Made by a program: the position numbers and the translations under genes
NCBI GenBank assembly: GCA_028561875.1
Contig: JAQQTI010000004.1
Span: forward strand, 87,444-151,443
Source: Methanomassiliicoccaceae archaeon COG_1
Lineage (GTDB): Archaea > Thermoplasmatota > Thermoplasmata > Methanomassiliicoccales > Methanomethylophilaceae
Direction: 5' to 3'
Length of the DNA stretch: 64,000 nt
Part shown: positions 10,868 to 20,188 of the stretch, piece by piece
Layout: each line of letters starts with the position of its first letter
Numbering within the stretch: position 1 is the first letter of the stretch
The notes under the pieces: generated by a model
Databases searched by the model: none
Told to the model about the DNA's origin: nothing
The model's input: only the letters and a program-made list of their open reading frames with translations

Positions 10868-11896
10868 TCAGAACCATGAATCCAGCGACTTCTGCCGCCT
10901 CCTCGTCTCCTGCTCCATCCTGGCCTTCTCGATCCTGTCTAGCGCCCCGGACACCCTCTCAGGGTTGAAGTCGTACGATGCGAGCATCTCCACCGCCCTG
11001 TCCTTCTCCACCGGCCTGTAGTCCGTGGAGTAGGAGTCGTTGCCTTCGTAACGCAGGAATATGTCCCTGATCTCGGGGTACTCGGGGATCTCCTGCCCGA
11101 TCCTCGGCAGTATCCTCTCGAGGGAGCCGCCGTCCCTGACGAGCTTGAGGGCCTTCTTCGGCCCGATGCCCTTGATCCCGGGGTTGAAGTCGGTGCCCAT
11201 GAGTATGCACATGTCGACGAGCTGCTCCCGCGTGATGCCGAGGCCGGCGAGGAACGCCCCGGAGTCGATCACCTCGGTCCTGATCTCGCGGTAGACCTCC
11301 TTGCCCGGCATCTTCCTCCTCCCCGTTAGGGCGAGGTTGCGGAGCAGGACCGGCGTCCCGAAGAGGAGCGAGTCGAAGTCCTGCGAGGCCGCCGCGTACA
11401 CCGCTCCCTCCCGGCACATGTACGCCGCCTCCTGCTCGCCGTCGGAGGGGGCCTCGACGACGGGGAAACCCATGTATCCGATGAGCTCCTTGGCGGAGCT
11501 CTTCACCTCCTTGGTCATGCGCGAGGTCTGCTGCGCCTTGCGGCGGGCGGTCTCCATGTCGCCCTCGGCAATGGCCTCCCTCCACTCCTCGGTCGCCCTG
11601 TCCCTCCGCTCGGAGCGCTCCTTGAGCGTGGCGGCCTTGAGGGGGTGGGGCCTGCCGTCGAAGACGAAGACCGGCTCGATGCCCGCCTCGACGAGGTTCG
11701 CGGTGCGGTAGAGCAGGCCGGAGAGGTGAGAGGTCGTCCGGCCCTTGGAGTCGCACAGGGGATGCCCGTCGGGCTGCCGGATGGCCGACATGAACTGGTA
11801 GGCGATGTTGTAGGTGTCTATGGCGACCTTCTTCCCGCGGAGGTCCTCGAGCTCGACGCTGCGGGGCTCGGCGAGGCCGGAGAGGTTCACCCCCAT
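10868..11896 (-). CDS. fen: Flap endonuclease 1
   Basis: 342-aa structure-specific 5' nuclease that removes flaps in Okazaki-fragment maturation and repair. The start at ATG 11896 (MGVNLSGL) is the right N-terminus; the open frame upstream is non-coding shadow of rpe. Motifs: AIDTYNIAYQF (first metal-binding Asp), VFVFDGRPHPLK, PSDGEQEAAYM and GTDFNPGIKGIGPKKAL (helix-hairpin-helix). The C-terminal QKSLDSWF is a PIP box for PCNA. It overlaps the end of rpe by 10 bp and ends in TGA. Confidence 0.95.
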   Translation of the reverse strand: MGVNLSGLAEPRSVELEDLRGKKVAIDTYNIAYQFMSAIRQPDGHPLCDSKGRTTSHLSGLLYRTANLVEAGIEPVFVFDGRPHPLKAATLKERSERRDRATEEWREAIAEGDMETARRKAQQTSRMTKEVKSSAKELIGYMGFPVVEAPSDGEQEAAYMCREGAVYAAASQDFDSLLFGTPVLLRNLALTGRRKMPGKEVYREIRTEVIDSGAFLAGLGITREQLVDMCILMGTDFNPGIKGIGPKKALKLVRDGGSLERILPRIGQEIPEYPEIRDIFLRYEGNDSYSTDYRPVEKDRAVEMLASYDFNPERVSGALDRIEKARMEQETRRRQKSLDSWF

Positions 11897-12552
11897 CGGT
11901 CGCACTTCCCGATCGCGTGCCACTCCCCAATCTCGGCGGCCATGTCGGCGCTTCCGAAGAGGGAGCTGCCGGCGACGAGCACGTCCGCCCCCGCGCCTAC
12001 GCAGTCCGCCGCGCGGGCGCGGTCGATGCCGCCGTCGACGGAGACCTCGTACCCCGCGCCGCGCCCGCGGCGGCCGGCGGCGGACTCTATCTTGGGAAGG
12101 GTGCCGGGGATGAACTTCTGCCCGCCGAAGCCCGCCTTGACGGACATTACGAGGACGAGGTCCGCCCTGTCGAGGTACGGCTCTATCTCGGCCATCGGGG
12201 TCGCCGGGTCGAGGGCGATCCCCGCCCTCACCCCGCGCTCCCTGATCCTCTCCATCGCGGCGGGGATGTCCCCCCCCGCCTCCGCATGCACGGTCAGCAG
12301 GTCCGCCCCCGCGTCCGCGAAGTCGTCGATGTAGCGCACCGGGTCGGTGATCATGAGGTGCACGTCGAACGGGAGGTCCGAGAGCTTCCTCACCGATTTC
12401 ACGATGGGTGCCCCGAAGGTGAGGTTGGGGACGAAGACCCCGTCCATCACGTCGAAGTGGATCCAATCCGCCCCGCAGGCGTCCACCCTGCGGACCTCCT
12501 CGCCGAGGCGGGAGAAGTCGCAGGAGAGCATCGAAGGCGCTACTTTTACCAC
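11887..12552 (-). CDS. rpe: Ribulose-phosphate 3-epimerase
   Basis: 221-aa TIM-barrel enzyme interconverting ribulose 5-phosphate and xylulose 5-phosphate. Motifs: VAPSMLSCDF at the N-terminus, IHFDVMDGVFVPNLTFG (metal-binding His and Asp), VHLMITDP, and EVSVDGGI near the C-terminus with the catalytic Asp. It is the promoter-proximal gene of a two-gene unit with fen and ends in TGA inside the fen start region. Confidence 0.94.
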   Translation of the reverse strand: MVKVAPSMLSCDFSRLGEEVRRVDACGADWIHFDVMDGVFVPNLTFGAPIVKSVRKLSDLPFDVHLMITDPVRYIDDFADAGADLLTVHAEAGGDIPAAMERIRERGVRAGIALDPATPMAEIEPYLDRADLVLVMSVKAGFGGQKFIPGTLPKIESAAGRRGRGAGYEVSVDGGIDRARAADCVGAGADVLVAGSSLFGSADMAAEIGEWHAIGKCDRWG

Positions 12553-12731
12553 GGCCGCCGATGGGCATTTCTGTAGATATAATTTGACAAGTTCCCGGGA
12601 TCGCGGCGGACCGGACCGTGGCCGATCCGTTTTCCTGGTTCAGCGGGACCCAGTAGGAGGGAAAACCCTGATACGGGCGCCCGGAGCCTTCGACGGCAAA
12701 GGTAGTTATCGTATGAGGCGTTGGAAGTAAC

Positions 12732-12947
12732 ATGTCGTCTACGGCGGGCCACGGGTCCAAAGCGGAAACCTGCGACGTCGACGGGTGCTCGAACGAGTCC
12801 GTCAGGTCGCTCAGCAAGAAGCAGGTCGCCAAGTCCGAGCTGAAGCTCAAGGCGGGGGAGCACCGCAGCGTGCACCTCTGCAAGGAGCATTACAAGGATT
12901 ACAAGAAGCAGACCAAGGACTCCAGGGAGATCGAGCAGATCTACCGA
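12732..12947 (+). CDS. Small zinc-binding protein upstream of RNase Z
   Basis: 71-aa basic protein with C-x4-C near the N-terminus (CDVDGC) and a later H-x-C-x2-H (HLCKEH) that could bind one zinc ion, followed by a lysine-rich helix. I do not recognise a named family. The reading frame has no standard stop until 13109, deep inside RNase Z, but its first CGA (12945-12947) follows EIEQIY and lies 5 bp before the RNase Z ATG, exactly where a TGA would be expected. Tight spacing implies co-transcription with RNase Z. Confidence 0.75.
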
Positions 12948-12952
12948 GGCAG

Positions 12953-13855
12953 ATGCTCGACGTTCTCTTCCTCGGGACCGGGGCGAGCCTCCCTTCCCGG
13001 GACAGGGCGCTCCCCGGCGTGGCGGTGCGCAACGGCCCCGACATCGTCCTCTTCGACTGCGGGGAGGGCACGCAGAGGCAGATCATGGTCTCGCCGTTCT
13101 CCTTCATGAAGCTGAGGGCGGTATTCGTCACGCACATGCACGGGGACCACTTCTACGGCCTCCCCGGGCTGCTCCAGACCATGGGGATGATGAACCGGAG
13201 GGAACCGCTCACGGTATGCGGGCCGGAGGGCTTCTCCGCGGCGCTCGGAACGGCGCTGGGGCTGTGCGAGGGGGAGATCCCCTACGAGCTGGACGTGCGC
13301 GACGTATCCCCGGGGGACGTCGTGCGCGCCGGGCGGATGGGGGTGTCGGTGTTCGCTACCGACCACGGCATCAGATCCCAGGGGTACGTCCTCCGCGAGC
13401 CGGACTCCACGGGCCGCGTGGATCCGAATAAGGCGAGGGCGCTGGGCCTCCCGAGCGAAGACGTCCGGAGGGTCGTCGGCGGGGAGGCCGTCGGCGGCGT
13501 CTCCTACGCGGACATCGCCGCCCCCGACCGGAGGGGAGCGTCCCTCGCGTACACCGGGGACACGCGGCCCTGCGTCACCCTGGACGAGGCGGTCGCCGGG
13601 GCGGACGCGATCGTGCACGAGTCCACCTACTCGGCCGACGACGCGGACCTCGCCGGGAGGTACCTGCACAGCACCTGCGCCGACGCGGCCGCCGCTGCCG
13701 CGAGGGCGGGCGCGAAGGCGCTGTTCCTCGTGCACGTGAGCAACCGCTACAAGGATCGGAGGAGGCTGCTCGAGCAGGCGCGCGCGGTGTTCCCGGAGAC
13801 GTATGTGCCGGAAGACCTGGCACTGTACCATGTGACGCGGAATGGGGTCAGATGA
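12953..13855 (+). CDS. rnz: Ribonuclease Z
   Basis: 300-aa metallo-beta-lactamase-fold endonuclease that trims tRNA 3' trailers. The metal motif is in VTHMHGDHFYGLPGL, with later ligands in YTGDTRP and the HVSNRY segment; LFLGTGASLPSRDRALPG is the standard N-terminus, so ATG 12953 is the start. It ends in TGA, overlapping by 8 bp the convergent HTH-CBS gene. Confidence 0.93.
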   Translation: MLDVLFLGTGASLPSRDRALPGVAVRNGPDIVLFDCGEGTQRQIMVSPFSFMKLRAVFVTHMHGDHFYGLPGLLQTMGMMNRREPLTVCGPEGFSAALGTALGLCEGEIPYELDVRDVSPGDVVRAGRMGVSVFATDHGIRSQGYVLREPDSTGRVDPNKARALGLPSEDVRRVVGGEAVGGVSYADIAAPDRRGASLAYTGDTRPCVTLDEAVAGADAIVHESTYSADDADLAGRYLHSTCADAAAAAARAGAKALFLVHVSNRYKDRRRLLEQARAVFPETYVPEDLALYHVTRNGVR

Positions 13856-14423
13856 GCTTGAGGATGTCGGCCTTCGTGATCATGCCGACCAGCTTGCCCT
13901 TCCTCGCCACGAGGACGGCGGGGCTGTCGCTCATTATCGCCGTCACCGACGACATCGGCGTGTTCTCCGCCACGAGGGGGAAGGACTCGTCCATTATGCA
14001 CGAGACGGAAGCGTCCTTGAGGTCGTCCATGGTCTTACCGCCGCGGATCATGTCGAATATCCCCCTCTCGGAGATGCTCCCCACCGGCGTGTCCCCCGTC
14101 AGGACCGGCAGCTGAGAATAGCCAGCGGTCCTCATCAGCTCCGAGGCCACCCTCACCTTGTCCGTGCTCTGGACGGTGACGATGTCCTTGGAGGCGACGT
14201 CGGCGGCGGTGACGTCCCTCCTCCCGCCCTTGGCCATGTCGTCGAGGGTCTCAAACAGTTTCACGACGGTGTCGTAACTCGCCGATATGCGCCCCCTCTC
14301 GATTTTCGCGATCGTGCTCTGGCTGATGCCGGATTTCCTGGAAAGCTCGGTCTGGGTGACGTCCATGGCCTTGCGCATCCTGCGTATGTCCGAAGCGGGC
14401 GGGAATTTCATGCCAGCAACCAT
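13848..14423 (-). CDS. HTH-CBS domain transcriptional regulator
   Basis: 191 aa. Residues about 12-70 form an XRE-type helix-turn-helix (DVTQTELSRKSGISQSTIAKIERG); residues 75-191 are a tandem CBS pair, which binds adenosyl ligands. This architecture is common in Methanomassiliicoccales and relatives. ATG 14423 lies only 4 bp from a perfect palindrome (14428-14445), so ATG 14411 may be the true start. It is divergent from AdoMet synthetase, which suggests ligand-sensitive control of that gene; AdoMet binding by the CBS pair is only an inference. Ends in TGA. Confidence 0.88.
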   Translation of the reverse strand: MVAGMKFPPASDIRRMRKAMDVTQTELSRKSGISQSTIAKIERGRISASYDTVVKLFETLDDMAKGGRRDVTAADVASKDIVTVQSTDKVRVASELMRTAGYSQLPVLTGDTPVGSISERGIFDMIRGGKTMDDLKDASVSCIMDESFPLVAENTPMSSVTAIMSDSPAVLVARKGKLVGMITKADILKLI

Positions 14424-14427
14424 GGGT

Positions 14428-14445
14428 ATATTCTTATTAGAATAT
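14428..14445. promoter_or_regulatory. Palindromic operator between the HTH-CBS gene and AdoMet synthetase
   Basis: Perfect inverted repeat ATATTCT-TATT-AGAATAT in an otherwise GC-rich region, sitting on the likely TATA element of the HTH-CBS gene. The placement suits autoregulation by the HTH protein. The AdoMet synthetase TATA (TTTATTAA, about 14459-14466) is 15 bp further on. Confidence 0.55.
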
Positions 14446-14523
14446 TTCCGTCAGAGCCATTTATTAACCCCTATAGACTGACGCACCCCAGGAGCCCTGA
14501 ACGGGCGTACGGAGTGTTATTCC

Positions 14524-15765
14524 ATGGCTTCGAAGAAGAAGAACATCTACGTCAACGGGATCGACCAGGTCCCCGTGCCGATGAGGCAGATCGAGATCGT
14601 CGAGAGGAAGGGGGTCGGCCACCCCGACTCCGTGGCCGACAACATCGCCGAGACCGTCTCCCAGGCCCTCTGCAGGATGTACAAGGGCGAGGTCGGCCAC
14701 GTCCTCCACCACAACACCGACCAGACCGAGGTCGTCGCCGGCCGCGCCCGCTCGCAGTTCGGCGGCGGCTGCATCATCAAGCCGGTCTACGTCCTCATGG
14801 ACGGCCGCGCCACCACCGTCATCGACAAGAAGGGCCGGGAGACACTCCTCCCGGTCGAGTCCACCGCCCTCAGGGGCGTCAGGGAAATGCTGAGGAGGGA
14901 GTACCCGCTCCTCGACCTGGATTCCGACATCATCCTCGACACCAAGCTCGGCATGGGGTCCGACGACCTCACCGGCGTCTACAAGGCGTCGAACTACCTG
15001 TCCAACGACACCTCCTTCGGCGTCGGGTACGCCCCGTTCTCCATCACCGACTCCCTCACCTACGAGACCGAGAGGTTCATCAACGGGAGGGCCTACAAGA
15101 AGAGGCTCCCCGAGGCCGGCCAGGATGTCAAGGTCATGTGCTCCCGCGTGGGCGACAGGATAACCATGACCATCGCCTGCGCCATGGTCGACAGGTTCAT
15201 CGACGACCGGGACCACTACCGGTCCGCCGTGGACCAGCTCGCCGCCGACGTCAACGAGAACGCCCTCGACGTGATAAGCAGGGCGGGCTCCGGCGTCAGC
15301 CTCAAGGTCGAGGTCAACACCGGCGACGACTACAAAAGGGGCGTCCTCTACGCGACCGTCACCGGCCTCTCGCAGGAGAACGGCGACGACGGGTCCGTCG
15401 GCCGCGGCAACCGTTGCAACGGCCTGATCACCCCGTACCGTCCCATGTCCATGGAGGCCACCTCGGGCAAGAACCCCATCACCCACGTCGGGAAGATATA
15501 CAACGTGCTCTCCTCGATCATCGCGAAGGACGTGGCCAGGAAGGTGAAGGCCGAGGCGGAGATCCACGTCAGGCTCCTCTCGCAGATAGGGCACACCATC
15601 TCCGACCCCCTAAACGCCGCCATCGACATAATCGCGCCGGGGGCCGACGAGAACCCCAAGCTCCCCAAATGGCGGCAGGAGGCCTATTCCGTCGCCGCGG
15701 ACTGGCTTGACAACATTGATAAAGTCTCCGAGGATATCATCAATGGCAAGATAAGGACGTTCCGA
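14524..15765 (+). CDS. mat: S-adenosylmethionine synthetase, archaeal type
   Basis: 413 aa, the usual length of archaeal MAT, which makes AdoMet from methionine and ATP. Motifs: VERKGVGHPDSVADNIAE, HHNTDQTEVVAG, FGGGCIIKP, GMGSDDLTGVY and TSGKNPITHVGKIYN. All codons were read; the first and only CGA before the family end is 15763-15765, after GKIRTF. A single C instead of T there removes the TGA, and under the standard code the frame would run 215 more arginine-rich codons to 16413 across the next gene. A 20-bp palindrome starts on the base after the CGA, as expected for a terminator. Confidence 0.93.
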
Positions 15766-15785
15766 GGGCGCCCGCGCGGGCGCCC
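15766..15785 (+). terminator. Perfect 20-bp palindrome directly after AdoMet synthetase
   Basis: The sequence GGGCGCCCGC-GCGGGCGCCC is self-complementary over 20 bp and begins immediately after the CGA end codon. It may act as a terminator or mRNA-stabilising hairpin. Its location makes sense only if translation ends at 15765. Confidence 0.5.
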
Positions 15786-15817
15786 GAGGGGGCCCGCGCC
15801 ATCCCTGGGTGGACGAA

Positions 15818-16408
15818 ATGAAGATCATGGATATTCCCGCGTTCGGGCCGATGTTCCGGTTCACGGACGCCAACGTGTACTACTCCCTCTACCTGCTGTC
15901 CGACGGCAGGCGCATGGGGAGGAAGAGGCTCGCCGAGCTATCCGGCGTGGGGGAGGGGAGCATGAGGCGCATCCTCGAGAAGTTCCGCGAATGGGATTTC
16001 GTGACCATCAGGCAGACCGGCATAACCATCACCAAGGCCGGCCTGAACTTCCTCGACCAGGTGCCGCTGAGGCTCGTCAACGTCGACCTGAGCAGCTCGG
16101 GATCCGTCGTCGGCGAGTACGCCCAGGGGATCATCGTCTACGGGGTCTCCAGCAAGATCGGCAACGGCATGGAGCAGCGCGACGCCGGCATCAAGGCCGG
16201 GGCGGACGGCGCCACCACCATCGTGATCCGCGGCGGCAAGCTCATGATCCCGCCGGACTGGGACATGGACGAGCGCACCCCGGAGCTCGCCTTCACCATC
16301 CGCAAGCAGACCGGCATCACCGAGGACGACGTCATCATCGTCGGCGGTGGCAGGGACAAGATAACCGCCGTCGAGGCCGCCCTCAACGCCGCCTTCGAAC
16401 TCATATGA
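15818..16408 (+). CDS. Winged-helix DUF4443 regulator
   Basis: 196 aa from ATG 15818 (GTG 15809 is in frame but lies inside the probable Shine-Dalgarno GGTGG). Residues about 15-80 form a winged helix (RKRLAELSGVGEGSMRRIL). The C-terminal 100 residues match the archaeal DUF4443 domain, a ligand-binding-like fold of unknown effector. Ends in TGA one base before the next ATG, implying an operon with the TIM-barrel gene. Confidence 0.8.
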   Translation: MKIMDIPAFGPMFRFTDANVYYSLYLLSDGRRMGRKRLAELSGVGEGSMRRILEKFREWDFVTIRQTGITITKAGLNFLDQVPLRLVNVDLSSSGSVVGEYAQGIIVYGVSSKIGNGMEQRDAGIKAGADGATTIVIRGGKLMIPPDWDMDERTPELAFTIRKQTGITEDDVIIVGGGRDKITAVEAALNAAFELI

Positions 16409-16409
16409 G

Positions 16410-17363
16410 ATGAAGCACCAGCTCAGCTGGTCCGTCTTCGAGGGGTTCGACGAGATCCCCGGCCGCGGCTCCCTCGGGAGGAGGCTGGGCGCCCTCGGCG
16501 TCGACGGCCTGGAGCTTTTCACCCTCTTCCAGCCCGTGGAGGGCCGTTACAGGGTCCCGCAGGTGACGTCCGTCCATCTGCCATACGCCGTCGACTGGGT
16601 CTCTGCGTGGGAGGGCAGGAGCTACGAGGGCGAGCCCGACGACGTGCGCTACTTCTCGTTCGGGCGCGACCGGGAGGAGATGGTCTCGAACCTCTGCTCG
16701 GCGATCCGCCACGCCGCCGACGTCTCCCCCGCCTACGGCGTGCTCCACGCGGGCAACGCCGATATGCGCCGGGTAATGGAGCGCGTGCACGAGGGGAACG
16801 ACGCCAGGGTGCTCGGGTACTTCGCGGAGATGATGAACCGCGTGGCGTCCGAGCTCGGGGGCGAGCCCCCGTTCAGGATAGCGTTCGAGAACCTCTGGTG
16901 GGACGGCCTGAAGCTGAGGGAGCCCTCCGAGTGGAGGCTACTCGAGGGGAAGCTGGAGTTCGGCAACTGGGGTTTCGCCCTCGACACCGGGCACCTGATG
17001 AACACGTGCGACCGCGCCGTCGACGAGGAGTCCGCGATCGACGGGGTGCTCCGCATCGTCGACCGCTATCCGCAGGACATGAAGGACAGGATCGGCACGG
17101 TGCACCTCGTGCTCAGCACAACGGCGGAGGCGAGACGTTCGTTCGACTGCGTCCCCCGCGGGGAGGGGGAGCCGTTCTCGGATTTCCTGAGGAGGGTCGG
17201 CGAACGCGCCGCGAGCATAGACCAGCACCGCCCGTTCTCCAGCCCGAAGGCGGCGGAGATCGTCGACGCCGTGCGCCCGGACTTCGTGACGCACGAGCTC
17301 TACGGGCGTCTTTCAGGGGATCGCTTCGGCGACCTGCGGCAGCAGCGCGCCCTCTTCCCGCGA
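16410..17363 (+). CDS. Sugar phosphate isomerase/epimerase-like TIM-barrel protein
   Basis: 317 aa of the AP endonuclease 2 / xylose isomerase-like TIM-barrel superfamily. TSVHLPY, IAFENLWW, FALDTGHLMNTC and GTVHLVLS mark metal-binding strands. Substrate unknown. All codons were read: the first in-frame CGA is 17361-17363, after the region that closes the barrel; the standard code would carry the frame to 17912, 467 bp into the next gene. Its position just before the promoter of the GT87 gene supports this end. Confidence 0.78.
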
Positions 17364-17418
17364 AGCCGCTTCCCGGGCTCCCGGCCGCATCGCGGCGAGG
17401 GAGTCGGCGGCGGGGGGA

Positions 17419-17426
17419 TATTATAT
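17419..17426 (+). promoter_or_regulatory. TATA box for the GT87 membrane gene
   Basis: TATTATAT in a GC-rich context, about 25 bp upstream of GTG 17446, which fits a leaderless transcript. It lies beyond the CGA at 17361-17363, so the isomerase-like gene would end before this promoter. Confidence 0.6.
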
Positions 17427-17445
17427 CCCGTGGCGATTCCGGACC

Positions 17446-18786
17446 GTGATTGGTTTGCGGGGAGGAAGGAGGCTGCGCCCGCCCGACATCCCGGGGATGA
17501 GCGAGCGCGGGCGCGACTACGTCCTGTGCGTCGGCATGTTTGCCGCGGCGCTAGCCGTGATGTACGCGGTGGTACGCGTAGCCGGCATACCTTCGAGCGT
17601 GTACGAGGGGTACTTCCCGTACGCCGACGCGATGATGCACCACGTCGTCCCCTACACCGAGGACGTGCACGTCTACGGCGGCATGCACGAATGGGAGTAT
17701 CCCCCGCTAGCCTACCCGTTCCTCCTGGTCCCGCGGCTCTTCGCGGCCACCGCCGGCGGGTACGAGGCCGCGTTCATGGTCATGGTCGGTGCGTTCTTCG
17801 CCGCCGGGCTGTGGTGCATGGAGATCTTCGCCGGTGCCATGGGGAGGGGCAGGCTCAGGTGGATGCTCGTCTACACCGCGCTCATGCTCCTCATGGTGGA
17901 GTTCGTCGGTGACAGGTATGACATCATCCCCGTGGTCCTGACGATGCTCTCCGCCGCGCTCCTGGTGCGCGGGAGGACGGGAATGGCCTTCGCGGCGCTC
18001 GCGGCCGCGGCGCTCACGAAGCTTTACCCCGCGGTGCTGCTCCCTATCCTTCTGATATGGCTGCTGTCGAAGGGCGAGAGGGGGCGGGCGCTGACGGGGG
18101 CGGCCGTTTTCGTCGCAGCGACCCTCGCCATGCTCGCCCCGTTTTACGCCCTCGGCGCCGACCCGCTCGAGTTCCTCAGCTACCACACCGACCGCCCGCT
18201 CGAGGTCGAGTCTCTCGCGTCGTCCGTCATCGCCGCGCTCTCGTTGCTCGGGCTGACCGAGATCGACGTGGAGTTCTCGTACGGGTCGGACAACCTGGTG
18301 GGCCCCCTGCCCGACGCGGTCGGGCCCTTCGTCCTTCCGACCATGGTCGCTCTTACGGCGTTCTCGTACGTGGTGTTCGCGCACGTGCTCTGCCGCAGGA
18401 GGCCGGAGGGGTTCGACCACGCCGACCTCGCTTCCGGGTGCCTGCTCGCGGTCCTCATCTTCGTGGCGTTCGGGACGGTGTTCTCCGGCCAGTACATGAT
18501 GTGGCCGGTGCCGTTCCTGCTGCTGTTCCTCATGGCGAACGAGGGGACGGAGGCGGGGGGCCGTATGCAGTGGCTCTTCCTCGCCGCGGTCATCCTCACC
18601 GACGTGTGTTTCGGCGTGAACTTCGGCATGAGGGGCGAGGGCGAGGACCTGTCGGCGGCGGGGATACTCGTGATACTCGCCCGCAACGTCCTGATGTTGG
18701 CCATGGCTTGGCTCGCCCTCGGGCGCATACGGAGGGGGGCGCCCGGCGTCGGGCCCGAAGAGCCAGCCGAAGAACCAAACGCTTAA
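17446..18786 (+). CDS. GT87-like integral membrane glycosyltransferase
   Basis: 446 aa, with about ten hydrophobic segments. The first periplasmic-type loop carries DVHVYGGMHEWEYPPLAYPFL, the YPPxxY signature of DUF2029/GT87 mannosyltransferases that use polyprenyl-linked sugars; SKGERGRALTG follows a central cluster of helices. GTG 17446 would be leaderless from the TATA at 17419; ATG 17497 is an alternative start. Probably involved in surface glycan or glycolipid assembly. Ends in TAA. Confidence 0.75.
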   Translation: MIGLRGGRRLRPPDIPGMSERGRDYVLCVGMFAAALAVMYAVVRVAGIPSSVYEGYFPYADAMMHHVVPYTEDVHVYGGMHEWEYPPLAYPFLLVPRLFAATAGGYEAAFMVMVGAFFAAGLWCMEIFAGAMGRGRLRWMLVYTALMLLMVEFVGDRYDIIPVVLTMLSAALLVRGRTGMAFAALAAAALTKLYPAVLLPILLIWLLSKGERGRALTGAAVFVAATLAMLAPFYALGADPLEFLSYHTDRPLEVESLASSVIAALSLLGLTEIDVEFSYGSDNLVGPLPDAVGPFVLPTMVALTAFSYVVFAHVLCRRRPEGFDHADLASGCLLAVLIFVAFGTVFSGQYMMWPVPFLLLFLMANEGTEAGGRMQWLFLAAVILTDVCFGVNFGMRGEGEDLSAAGILVILARNVLMLAMAWLALGRIRRGAPGVGPEEPAEEPNA

Positions 18787-18810
18787 AACAGAGCATAGGA
18801 TGAGCCCGCT

Positions 18811-19452
18811 ATGGACAAGAGGCTCTGGTACGTTCCCGCCCTCGCCGTGGATGCGGCGATGCTCCTGCTGGGCCTCTACGAGGACGACACCGTCGTGCAG
18901 ACTTACTCAGCGATCGCCCTGGTGCTGACGGCGCTCCTCCTCCACTCGTGCAGGGAGGGGGTCATAGACCCGAGGGTCCCGCTCTTCGCGGCGTTCATGC
19001 TCGCCGCGACCTCGTTCGCGCTGCTGTACGCCCTCAACTTCGATGGGGCGATCTACGACACGGCTACGTACGACCCCGTCACGCAGGAGGGGGAGTTCAG
19101 CACCGGCAAGAAGGTCTACGCGCACGTCGAGGGCATCGTAATCTGGCTCATATCCTATCCGCTCGCCTACCTCGCCACCGTTTGCATCGCGGTGCTGTTC
19201 GGTTCCAGGCTCAACGGGTACCTCGCGGGCGGGTTCCTCGTGTTCAACAGCGAGGCGTTCACCTCCCTGATGCTCATCGCCCTATCGGTAACTAACAAGG
19301 ACCAGCTCGGGGAGACGTTCTTCTTCGTGGACGAGCTCGCCTACATGTTCACCGGGCTGGTGCTCTCGTTGATCGCCGGGGTGGCCATCGTCCGCTCCTT
19401 CAGGGGACGGGGCTTCATGGTATCGCGGGAGCATCTGGAGGTGGGCGATTGA
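18811..19452 (+). CDS. Membrane protein of unknown function
   Basis: 213 aa with about six predicted transmembrane helices separated by short loops; an acidic loop ([14 protein letters not shown]) is central. Not recognised. It starts 24 bp after the GT87 gene and its TGA overlaps the TTG start of the following membrane gene, so the three are probably one unit. Confidence 0.7.
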   Translation: MDKRLWYVPALAVDAAMLLLGLYEDDTVVQTYSAIALVLTALLLHSCREGVIDPRVPLFAAFMLAATSFALLYALNFDGAIYDTATYDPVTQEGEFSTGKKVYAHVEGIVIWLISYPLAYLATVCIAVLFGSRLNGYLAGGFLVFNSEAFTSLMLIALSVTNKDQLGETFFFVDELAYMFTGLVLSLIAGVAIVRSFRGRGFMVSREHLEVGD

Positions 19453-20132
19453 AATTCGGGGACGAGGGAGACCGCAAGGCCGCCGTCGCCTTCTGGGCCG
19501 TCGAGGTTGCGATTTTCGCGGCCATGTTCGCCGCCGTCGCCGGGGGCGTCGCACCCGGTTTGGAGTGGCACCCCGCCTGGTACCTCGAGGCCACCTGCGT
19601 GATGTGCGCCCTGCTGCTCAGCGTCATCCCGGCCCTGAGGCTGGCGGGGGCGGTGAAGATGCCGTGGTGGCTCAACATCCTCCTCGCGGCCGACGTTTAC
19701 GTCTACTCCGTATCCCTGCTGCTCGGTTACTACATGAACCCCGACACCATGGGCTGGTGGGGCTTCTTCGGGCATGTGCTGTCATCGATGAGCGTGGGCG
19801 CCGTGGTGTTCCTGGCCCTGTGCCTGATCGAGAAGCACTCCCCGCCCCATGTCACCTTAGGCAGCAACGCGGCGATCCACTGCTACACCCTCATGATCTC
19901 CCTCGCCTTCGGCGGGGTATGGGAGGTCATGGAGGGGTACGTGGACGTCATCGCCGGGGACAGCATCATGGTCTACGGGAACTTCGACACCCTCGACGAC
20001 CTGAGGGCGGACCTGCTAGGCAGCGCCATCATGGTGTTCATAGCCGGCCTGATGATGAGGGGGAGGACGGCCGCCGACATCGCCGGTACGACCTACATGC
20101 GCAATCCCCTGAAGGGGCGCGGGGAGCAACGA
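19449..20132 (+). CDS. Membrane protein of unknown function
   Basis: 227 aa with six or so hydrophobic helices and conserved-looking polar motifs within helices ([13 protein letters not shown]). A TTG start is chosen because GGAGGTG sits 5 bp upstream and the codon overlaps the previous TGA. The first in-frame CGA is 20130-20132 after [11 protein letters not shown]; the standard frame would run to 20243, across the L40e promoter and half of the L40e gene. Similar fold to DUF2238-like membrane proteins is possible but unproven. Confidence 0.7.
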
Positions 20133-20147
20133 GGCTCTGGCCAACCC

Positions 20148-20155
20148 TTTTATAT
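20148..20155 (+). promoter_or_regulatory. TATA box of the L40e gene
   Basis: TTTTATAT, about 37 bp upstream of the L40e ATG, located just after the CGA end of the upstream membrane gene. Confidence 0.65.
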
Positions 20156-20188
20156 CCCCTGCATATTGGCACTTCAGAGGAACCAAAG

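Noticed and set aside
10614..10877. 87-codon frame upstream of ileS on the minus strand
   Set aside because: It contains an in-frame CGA, spans the ileS promoter and has no recognisable features.
15766..16413. AdoMet synthetase as a 629-residue protein with an arginine-rich C-terminal domain
   Set aside because: The extension is simply the shadow frame of the DUF4443 gene and a GC palindrome; the family ends at residue 413, where CGA stands.
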